The position numbers and the translations under genes are program-made. The notes beneath the pieces are model-generated. The model searched no databases, was not told the origin of the DNA, and saw only the letters and a program-made list of their open reading frames with translations. Positions 33,873-39,790 of a stretch of DNA of 39,790 nucleotides are shown here, in pieces. Source of the DNA: an uncultured Georgenia sp. (GTDB taxonomy: Bacteria; Actinomycetota; Actinomycetes; Actinomycetales; Actinomycetaceae); the NCBI RefSeq assembly GCF_937958535.1, contig NZ_CALGNQ010000043.1, forward strand, positions 1-39,790, in the 5' to 3' direction. Every line of letters starts with the position of its first letter. Position 1 is the stretch's first letter.

Positions 33873-34655
33873 TCACAGCCCGCGCGGTCGCAGCAGGTCT
33901 TCGGCGATCCCCGCCAGGTAGTCGATGAACAGGGCGAGGACGGCCGTCAGCGTGGCACCCACCAGCTGGACGGTGAACCGGTTGGTGGACAGCCCGGCGA
34001 CGATGATGTCACCCAGGCCCCCTGCGTTGACGTAGGTGACCAGGGTGGCGGTCCCCACGTTGATGACCAGCGCGGTCCGGATCCCGGCGAGCATGACCGG
34101 GACGGACAGCGGCAGCTCGAGCTTGCGCAGCACGGTGAACCGCGACATCCCCATGCCGCGGCCCGCCTCGAGCACGGCGTCGTCGACCTGCTCGATGCCG
34201 ACCATCGTATTGAGCAGCACCGGGATGACGGCGTAGAGCACCAGCGCGATGATCGCTGCGCGGAAGCCGAGGAGGAAGAAGCCCACCGCGAGCAGGACGA
34301 TGATGGCGATGGTCGGGACGGCCTGCAGCACCGTGAGCACGGTGATGATGATCGGCCGCACGCGCCGGGTGTACGGGCGGGTGAGCAGGATCCCGAGCGG
34401 GATGGCGATGGCGAGGGTGACGGCCGTGGACGCGGCGGCGAGCTGGACGTGCCGCCAGGCGGCCGTACCGAGCCGGGCGGCGTTGAGGGAGCGTGCCTCG
34501 ATGGAGTCCAGCTCCTGGCCCTGGACGTAGAGGTACAGCGCCAGGCAGACCGCGGCGAGGAGCAGCGGCATGGTGAGGTAGCGCCCCACCGACCGCCGCG
34601 TCGTACGCGGCGGTGCCTGCGGGGTGACGGCCTCGCGCGTCGTCTCCGTGGTCAT
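33873..34655 (-). CDS. opuCD: Osmoprotectant ABC transporter permease (second)
   Basis: 260 residues with six TM helices and the permease EAA-like loop EAGRGMGMSRFTVLRKLELP that contacts the ATPase (key residues E, G and M in GMGMS). A 25-residue polar N-terminus and an extracytoplasmic loop (residues about 48-68) precede the core. Its ATG overlaps the ATPase stop (ATGA). With the first permease it makes a heterodimeric membrane channel of the OpuC type. Confidence 0.9.
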   Translation of the reverse strand: MTTETTREAVTPQAPPRTTRRSVGRYLTMPLLLAAVCLALYLYVQGQELDSIEARSLNAARLGTAAWRHVQLAAASTAVTLAIAIPLGILLTRPYTRRVRPIIITVLTVLQAVPTIAIIVLLAVGFFLLGFRAAIIALVLYAVIPVLLNTMVGIEQVDDAVLEAGRGMGMSRFTVLRKLELPLSVPVMLAGIRTALVINVGTATLVTYVNAGGLGDIIVAGLSTNRFTVQLVGATLTAVLALFIDYLAGIAEDLLRPRGL

Positions 34656-35827
34656 CCGTCCTCCAGGCCGGCTCGGGCCTCCCGCACCGCGGAGGCCCGC
34701 ATGGAGCGGATCGCCTCGTTGATCTGCTCGATGTCGACGACCCCCTGGAACACGCCCTCGTCGTCCACGACGAGGGTGACGGCGTAGCGCGCCGTGATGA
34801 GCTCGTTGAGGGCGTCGCTGAGCGTGGCGCGGGGCTCCACGACCGCCGAGGCGGGCAGGCCCACGTCGTCGAGGCGGCGGCCGTCGGCCCGGCGCAGGTC
34901 CTCGGCGCCCACCCAGCGGCGGGGCCGACCGGCCTCGTCGAGGACGAGCAGGGCGCTCTCGTCGGCCTGCCGCAGCCGGTCGAGCGCCGTCGCGGGGTCG
35001 GTGTCCGCGCGCACGGTGGGCCAGCTGCGCAGCTCGATGTCCGAGACGTGGTTGAGGTTGAGGCGCTTGAGCGAGGCGCCCCGGCCGATGAACTCGGCGA
35101 CGAAGTCGTTGGCGGGGGCGGTGAGGATCCGCTCGGGGGTGTCGTACTGGGCGACCTTCGCGCCGTCGGTGAGGATGGCGATGCGGTCGCCCATCTTGAT
35201 CGCCTCGTCGATGTCGTGGGTGACGAAGACGATGGTCTTGCGGACCTCGGCCTGCAGCCGGAGGAACTCGTTCTGCAGGCGGTCACGGGTGATCGGGTCG
35301 ATGGCGCCGAACGGCTCGTCCATGAGGAGCACCGCGGGGTCGCCGCCGAGCGCGCGGGCGACGCCGACCCGCTGCTGCTGGCCGCCGGAGAGCTGCTTGG
35401 GGTAGCGGTTGCGGTAGACCTCCGGCGGCATGTTGACCAGTCGGAGGAGCTCGTCGACGCGGGCGTCGGTGCGGGCCTTGTCCCAGCCGAGCAGCTTGGG
35501 CACGGTGGCGATGTTCTCCCCGATCGTCATGTGGGGGAAGAGCCCGATCTGCTGGATGACGTAGCCGATGCGGCGGCGCAGCTCGTCGCCGTCGGTCGTG
35601 GTGACGTCCTCCCCGCGCAGGTAGATGTGCCCCGACGTGGGCTCGATGATCCGGTTGATCATCTTCATCGTCGTCGTCTTGCCGCAGCCGGACGGGCCGA
35701 CGAGGACGACGATCTCGCCCTCGAGGATCTCCAGGTCGAGGTGGTCGACGGCGGGCCGCTGCTGACCCGGGTACTGCTTGGTCAGGCCCTCGAGCCGGAT
35801 CAGCACGTCCGGTGTCTGGGTGGTCAT
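34652..35827 (-). CDS. opuCA: Osmoprotectant ABC transporter ATPase with CBS domains
   Basis: 391 residues. Walker A GPSGCGKT is at 44-51, the signature LSGGQQQR near 145, Walker B VLLMDEPFGAID, and H-loop VTHDIDEA. The C-terminal third (about 255-375) holds a tandem CBS pair (ALLVLDEAGRPRRWVG and AVTLVVDDEGVFQGVV), which in OpuA/OpuC-type importers senses ionic strength or c-di-AMP. The ATG at 35827 overlaps the first permease stop and the TGA overlaps the next ATG. The open frame continuing to 36070 is shadow. Confidence 0.93.
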   Translation of the reverse strand: MTTQTPDVLIRLEGLTKQYPGQQRPAVDHLDLEILEGEIVVLVGPSGCGKTTTMKMINRIIEPTSGHIYLRGEDVTTTDGDELRRRIGYVIQQIGLFPHMTIGENIATVPKLLGWDKARTDARVDELLRLVNMPPEVYRNRYPKQLSGGQQQRVGVARALGGDPAVLLMDEPFGAIDPITRDRLQNEFLRLQAEVRKTIVFVTHDIDEAIKMGDRIAILTDGAKVAQYDTPERILTAPANDFVAEFIGRGASLKRLNLNHVSDIELRSWPTVRADTDPATALDRLRQADESALLVLDEAGRPRRWVGAEDLRRADGRRLDDVGLPASAVVEPRATLSDALNELITARYAVTLVVDDEGVFQGVVDIEQINEAIRSMRASAVREARAGLEDG

Positions 35828-36468
35828 CGGATCCCCTTGGAGGTGGTGAGCCGCCCGGCGGCGTAGAACAGCAGGTCGAAGAGCACGGCGAGCACCATGA
35901 CGCCGAGGGCGCCGGCGAGCACGAGGTTGACGGCCACCGGGGTACCCACGCGGGCCAGCCCGGTGAAGATGAACTCCCCGTATCCCGGGCCGTTGACGAT
36001 GGCGCCGATGGCGGCGATGCCGAGCAGGACGAGGGTGGTGACGCGGATGCCGGTGATGATCACCGGCCACGCGAGGGGCAGCTCGATGCGCAGCAGCTGC
36101 TGCCGCCGGTTCATCCCCATGCCGCGCGCCGACTCGATGACGGCGGGGTCGACCGCGCGCAGCCCGGTGACGGTGTTGCGGATGACCGGCATGAGGCCGT
36201 AGCCGGTGAGTGCCACGATGACCGGCTTCCAGCCCAGCCCCAGCGGCCCGAGCAGGAGGATGAACAGGGCGAAGGAGGGGATGGTGAGGATCGCACCGCT
36301 CGCGGCGAGGACGAGCTCGCGCGGGCGCTCCCGCCGGTAGGTGGCCACACCCAGGGCCACGCCGAGCACGGAGGCGAGGACCACCGAGATCGCGACGACG
36401 GCGGCGTGCTGGATGCCGAGCTCGACCCAGTCGTCGCCCCGGTTCCTGAGGAACTCGACGAAGCTCAT
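35824..36468 (-). CDS. opuCB: Osmoprotectant ABC transporter permease (first)
   Basis: 214 residues with about six TM helices and the cytoplasmic coupling loop ESARGMGMNRRQQLLRIELP (key residues E and GMGMN). The end reads LLFYAAGRLTTSKGIR. It is the first gene of the opuCB-CA-CD-CC operon. The ATG at 36468 has AGGAAAGG upstream. A TACACT -10 box and a 12-bp palindrome lie in the 70-bp gap to the glutaminase gene, so the operon probably has its own promoter. Confidence 0.9.
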   Translation of the reverse strand: MSFVEFLRNRGDDWVELGIQHAAVVAISVVLASVLGVALGVATYRRERPRELVLAASGAILTIPSFALFILLLGPLGLGWKPVIVALTGYGLMPVIRNTVTGLRAVDPAVIESARGMGMNRRQQLLRIELPLAWPVIITGIRVTTLVLLGIAAIGAIVNGPGYGEFIFTGLARVGTPVAVNLVLAGALGVMVLAVLFDLLFYAAGRLTTSKGIR

Positions 36469-36512
36469 CGTGCCCTTTCCTCCCTCCGGGTCTGGTCTTT
36501 ACGTCTGCTTTG

Positions 36513-36524
36513 GAGCCCGGGCTC
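36513..36524. promoter_or_regulatory. Palindrome GAGCCCGGGCTC at the opuC promoter
   Basis: A perfect 12-bp palindrome directly follows a minus-strand TACACT -10 box (complement of 36525-36530), so it spans the expected transcription start of the opuC operon. This is a plausible operator position. It may equally be part of the glutaminase terminator. Confidence 0.4.
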
Positions 36525-36530
36525 AGTGTA
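36525..36530 (-). promoter_or_regulatory. -10 box (TACACT, minus strand) for the opuC operon
   Basis: The complement of 36525-36530 reads TACACT, a good TANNNT match. It predicts a start near 36518 and a 50-nt leader ending in GGAGGGAGGAAAGG before the ATG at 36468. Confidence 0.5.
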
Positions 36531-36538
36531 GCGGCGGG

Positions 36539-38344
36539 CTACGCGCCTGCACGGGTGGCGATCTCCTGGACGACCTGCCCCATGTGGGCGTAGGCGGACC
36601 GGGTGAGCGCCCGCCACAGCTCCACCGCAAGCCGGGGGTCCTCCTCCTCGATATCCGCGATGGTCTCGGCCGAGAGCACCATGACCTCGAGGTCTCCCTC
36701 CGCCCGTTCGGTGGTCACCTGGCGGTCCTCGCTCAGGGCGTGCTCCCCGAAGGTCATCCCGGGACCGAGGGTGCTCAATCTCACCCGCCGGCCCTCGTCG
36801 TCGCGGGTGGTGGTCGTCACGTGTCCCGAGACGATGAAGTAGACCCCGCCGAAGCGCTGCCCGACCCGCCGCACGACCTCGCCGTCGGTGAAGTGGCGCC
36901 GCTCCATCCGGGCGACGAGCGCGGCGGCGTCCTGCGGGTCGAGCTGCGCCAGCACCGGGGACTCGACGGCGGGGACGACGGCGGGCAGGGGCAGGTCCGG
37001 GGCGTACCTGGCCAGCAGCTCGTCCTCGCAGTGCGCGACGGCGCTGCCGAGCGTCCCGAACACCGGTACCCGTCCGTCGGGGAAGGCGTCGTCGAGGAGA
37101 CCCTCCGGGTCGACCGTGACGAGGCGACGCCCGGCCGCGGCCAGACGGTCGGCCACGGTGCGCAGCATGCCGAGCGCCACCCGGCTCACCTCGTCGACCC
37201 GGCGCACGTCGAGCACGATGATCTCCACGTCGTCCGGGAAGCCGGTGACCTCGCGGATCATCGACTCGGTGCCGGCGAAGAAGAGGTCGCCGACGAGCTC
37301 GACGACCACCGCCCGCTCGCTGTGCTCGGCGAGCACGGCGACCGCCTCCTCGGTGCGCCGGATCGTCGAGGGGGAGTGGGCGATGGAGTAGGAGGCCCGG
37401 ATGGTGGGGCGGCCCGCACGGGCGGCGCGGACGAAGTGCATCTCGGTGTCGTGGGAGAGCCGGCGGCAGGTCGCCAGCCCGCGCACGCTGTTGCCGTGGT
37501 CGTCCAGCGGTGGGGAGAACACCGCCAGGCCCGCCTGGCCCGGGAGGACCGCCAGGGTCCCGCCGCCGACACCGGACTTCGCCGGCATCCCGACCTGGGC
37601 CACCCACGCTCCGGCGTCGTCGTACATGCCGCATGTCATCATGACCGACAGCACTCGCTCGACGACGTCGATCTGGAGTGCCTGCACCCCGGTGTGCGGG
37701 TTGGTGCCACCGTTGGCGAGGGTCGCGGCCATGAGGGAGAGGTCGCGACAGGTGACCTGGACCGAGCACTGGCGCAGGTAGGTGTCCAGCGCCGCCGTGG
37801 GGGAGGTCTCGATGATGCCGAAGGACCGCAGCAGGTAGGCCAGGGCGTGGTTGTAGTCGCTGTTGCGCCGTTCGGCGGCGAAGACCCGGCGGTCGCTGCG
37901 CAGCGGGCGGCCGGCGAAGTCGGAGTACAGCGCTTCGATCCGCTCGATCGCCGACCGGCCACCGGAGCCCTTGATCATCGAGGCGACGGCGAGCGCACCG
38001 GCGTTGATCATCGCGTTGGCGGGCCGGCCGCTGCCGGGGGCGAGGGAGATCTCGGTGAAGGTGTCCCCGGAGGGCTCGACGTCCACCTTCGCGTCGACCG
38101 CGTCGGTGCCGAGGTCCGCCAGGGCCAGGCCGTAGGTCAGCGGCTTGGACAACGACTGCATGGAGAACGGCTTGCGGGTGGTGCCGACCTCGTAGACGTA
38201 GCCGTCGACCGTGGCCAGGCAGATGCCGAAGTCGTCCGGGTCGACCGTGTGCCCGCTGGGCCCCACCAGGTACGGGCGGCCGTCGCGCAGCTCGGCGATC
38301 TCCGCGTGGATCCGCCGGAGGTACTCGTCGATCGGGGACTCCAT
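36539..38344 (-). CDS. glsA: Glutaminase fused to STAS and cyclic-nucleotide-binding-like domains
   Basis: 601 residues. Residues about 1-310 are glutaminase A, a serine-dependent beta-lactamase-fold enzyme giving glutamate and ammonia: the S64-x-x-K67 pair in QSLSKPL, AMINAGAL, and MPAKSGVGGG. Residues about 325-440 are a STAS domain (VVVELVGDLFFAGTESM, then IIVLDVRRVDEVS). Residues about 465-590 look like a cNMP-binding fold (FTDGEVVRRVG, GVYFIVSG, GMTFGEHAL), but the segment after FGE reads DRQVTT rather than the usual Arg-Thr/Ala-Ala, so ligand binding is unproven. The start is fixed by TAGGCT 6 nt ahead of the ATG. Confidence 0.92.
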   Translation of the reverse strand: MESPIDEYLRRIHAEIAELRDGRPYLVGPSGHTVDPDDFGICLATVDGYVYEVGTTRKPFSMQSLSKPLTYGLALADLGTDAVDAKVDVEPSGDTFTEISLAPGSGRPANAMINAGALAVASMIKGSGGRSAIERIEALYSDFAGRPLRSDRRVFAAERRNSDYNHALAYLLRSFGIIETSPTAALDTYLRQCSVQVTCRDLSLMAATLANGGTNPHTGVQALQIDVVERVLSVMMTCGMYDDAGAWVAQVGMPAKSGVGGGTLAVLPGQAGLAVFSPPLDDHGNSVRGLATCRRLSHDTEMHFVRAARAGRPTIRASYSIAHSPSTIRRTEEAVAVLAEHSERAVVVELVGDLFFAGTESMIREVTGFPDDVEIIVLDVRRVDEVSRVALGMLRTVADRLAAAGRRLVTVDPEGLLDDAFPDGRVPVFGTLGSAVAHCEDELLARYAPDLPLPAVVPAVESPVLAQLDPQDAAALVARMERRHFTDGEVVRRVGQRFGGVYFIVSGHVTTTTRDDEGRRVRLSTLGPGMTFGEHALSEDRQVTTERAEGDLEVMVLSAETIADIEEEDPRLAVELWRALTRSAYAHMGQVVQEIATRAGA

Positions 38345-38350
38345 GCTCGG

Positions 38351-38356
38351 AGCCTA
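38351..38356 (-). promoter_or_regulatory. -10 box (TAGGCT, minus strand) for leaderless glsA
   Basis: The complement of 38351-38356 reads TAGGCT and is followed by exactly 6 nt and the ATG at 38344. Confidence 0.6.
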
Positions 38357-38413
38357 GTGTTCGCAAAGGCGGCAGCCGCGTGGGCGGGCACGTCGACCGT
38401 GGGGAAGTTCCCG

Positions 38414-39790
38414 TCACGGGGCTTTGGCCCGGGGCAGTCGCGGCACCGGTGAGCGGTACACGTGACCCGTCGGGGTGTGCAGGAGCACCGTGCGTCCCAC
38501 CCGCGGGTCAGGGTCGCCCGGTGGCCGGGCGGGCCCGTGGCCCGGTGGGTCGGTTGTCGTCCGCACCCGTCGCCCGCGTGCCGCCGGGCCTGGCGGCCCG
38601 GTCCCGGCCCGCCAGCCCGGCACCGACTTGGTGTAGTTGCACCGCTCGCAGTGGCCCTGCAGGTTCTCCGCGCTGGTCGTACCGCCACGGCTGTGGTCGA
38701 CGACGTGGTCGATGTGCCGTACCGGGGCGTCGCAGTGCGGCGTGCGGCAGGTACCGCCGTCGCGGACAGTCACGTAGTGAGCCAGGCCCTGTGGTGCCCG
38801 GCGGGCACGGGACTCCATGGCGACCAGCCGGTCGGCAGGGTCGGTGAGCACCCGCCGGAGCCACACGCCGCAACCGTCCCCGTCGTTCAGGGCCCGCGCG
38901 ACGAGCTCCCTCGCCCAGGCGGCGGGCACGGCGCCGTGGCCGGGCAGCTCGGCCGGCTCATCACCCCCGGCGAACAGGCTGCGGTCGGACATCACCAGCT
39001 GGACCTCGAGCCCCGCGGGGACCTCGGCGCCGTTCCCGGTGAGCCGCTCGACGAGGGTGTCGGCCATGACCTGTCCGCGGCTGCGCCCGTCACCGCCGGC
39101 CCGGGCGGAGTCCGCTGCCCTCCTCAGGGACGCGAGGACCGCGACGCCCTGGGCGACCGGCAGCAGTGCGGTGAGGTAGGCCATGGTGTCCGGGGCGGGG
39201 CGCAGGGTGACGCAGCGTTCCCCCTCGGCGCGCCGCGCCCGCTCCACGACGCTGTGGGGGGCGAGCCGGTAGGCGACCCGCCTCGCCTCGGCCACGAGCC
39301 GCCGGTCACCCCAGGCGTCGACCGTGGCGAGGTCCGCGCACAGCTCCTCGTCGACGGCGCGCCGCTCGGCCGGGCCGAGGCAGATGGACTCGCGCACGAG
39401 CAGCGTGGCTCGCCACTCGCTGAGCCGGCCGCTGCGCAGGGCGGCGAGGGTGTGGGGCATGTCCGCGCTCAACGTGGTGGCCAACCCCAGGTGCCGACCG
39501 CCGCGGTGCGGCGAGACCCGCCGGGCCAGGGCGACCTCGGCGGCCAGCCCCCGGCCCCGGTGGCGGGCCGGGACGCCGGCAGCCTCCTCGGCAGCGCGCC
39601 GAGAGCGCGCCAGGTGGGCGGTGACCGCTGCCTGCGCCCCCGCCGCCGCGGCCTTGAGGGCCTCCAGCTCGCGGAGCAGGTCGATGCACTGCGCCTGGCT
39701 CAGCCCGTGCCCTCCGCGGGCGGGGTCGGCGACGGGCGCCGGGACACCGACCCCGCCGCTGGCGGTGCCCGCCGCCGGGGCACCGACCCC
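38414..39790 (-). CDS. DUF222 / HNH endonuclease-domain protein (partial)
   Basis: The frame is open from the stop at 38414 to the right window edge, at least 458 residues, so the N-terminus is missing. A TTG at 39484 could look like a start, but coding clearly continues upstream (LSQAQCIDLLRELEAL region), as expected for the helical DUF222 domain. The C-terminal part is an HNH nuclease: CRTPHCDAPVRHIDHVVDHSRGG, then ENLQGHCERCNYTK, with both CxxC-type zinc pairs and the catalytic His present. It ends in a Pro/Gly/Arg-rich tail. These proteins occur in many copies in actinobacterial genomes (13E12-like); their cellular role is not established. Confidence 0.88.
   Translation of the reverse strand, partial: GVGAPAAGTASGGVGVPAPVADPARGGHGLSQAQCIDLLRELEALKAAAAGAQAAVTAHLARSRRAAEEAAGVPARHRGRGLAAEVALARRVSPHRGGRHLGLATTLSADMPHTLAALRSGRLSEWRATLLVRESICLGPAERRAVDEELCADLATVDAWGDRRLVAEARRVAYRLAPHSVVERARRAEGERCVTLRPAPDTMAYLTALLPVAQGVAVLASLRRAADSARAGGDGRSRGQVMADTLVERLTGNGAEVPAGLEVQLVMSDRSLFAGGDEPAELPGHGAVPAAWARELVARALNDGDGCGVWLRRVLTDPADRLVAMESRARRAPQGLAHYVTVRDGGTCRTPHCDAPVRHIDHVVDHSRGGTTSAENLQGHCERCNYTKSVPGWRAGTGPPGPAARGRRVRTTTDPPGHGPARPPGDPDPRVGRTVLLHTPTGHVYRSPVPRLPRAKAP

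Noticed and set aside
36341..38452. 703-residue open frame antisense to the glutaminase
   Set aside because: Composition-driven shadow; the glutaminase-STAS-cNMP protein explains the region.
39306..39689. 127-residue minus-strand frame near the right edge
   Set aside because: It competes with the DUF222 protein, whose frame stays open and shows family-like sequence through this stretch.

Overview
The window is very GC-rich, with G/C-ending codons, short intergenic gaps, many GTG starts and many 4-nt ATGA/GTGA gene overlaps. Together with the order tilS-hpt-ftsH-folE-folP-folBK-DUF3180-PH-PH-(DUF2520/panC)-panD-lysS, this points to a chromosome segment of a high-GC actinobacterium. A member of the Micrococcales is my best guess; that is inference from gene order, not from a search. 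I saw no tRNA, rRNA, CRISPR array, insertion sequence or phage genes.

Region 1 (1-13988, mostly +) is a conserved housekeeping block. It starts inside tilS, whose visible part begins with an 18-bp tandem repeat coding a Pro-Thr-Glu-Ser linker. It continues with hpt, ftsH, the folate genes folE/folP/folB-folK, three membrane-protein genes (DUF3180 and two bacterial-PH-domain proteins), a DUF2520-PanC fusion, panD, an AEC-family permease, a divergent uridine-kinase-like gene and lysS. Region 2 (14048-16967, -) is a lutABC lactate-oxidation operon. Region 3 (17002-19464) holds a membrane-anchored solute-binding/VWA protein and a divergent lipoprotein of unknown function.

Region 4 (19459-27642, -) is the most unusual part. 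It is a five-gene, translationally coupled operon headed by a 1345-residue Pls/PosA-like single-module NRPS (adenylation, carrier protein, then membrane helices alternating with three left-handed beta-helix-like domains). After it come a multi-TM acyltransferase, a biotin-protein-ligase-N/amidotransferase-like protein, a Sfp-type phosphopantetheinyl transferase and an M1-type metallopeptidase lipoprotein. This reads as a self-contained system: make, activate, modify and cleave a small amino-acid polymer or conjugate outside the cell. A 309-bp intergenic region dense in inverted repeats separates it from a divergent short N-acetylglutamate synthase gene.

Region 5 (27952-39790) holds argA-like, a P2-like P-type ATPase, an asparagine-synthetase-like gene lacking the glutaminase Cys and oxyanion Asn, a four-gene osmoprotectant (OpuC-type) ABC operon, a glutaminase-STAS-cyclic-nucleotide-binding fusion, and a DUF222/HNH protein running off the right edge.

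A recurring regulatory pattern is a TANNNT-like -10 box followed by exactly 6 nt and then the start codon. It occurs at folP, DUF2520-panC, lysS, the VWA gene, asnB-like, the glutaminase, a 15-codon ORF ahead of ftsH, and more weakly at argA. This geometry predicts leaderless mRNAs.
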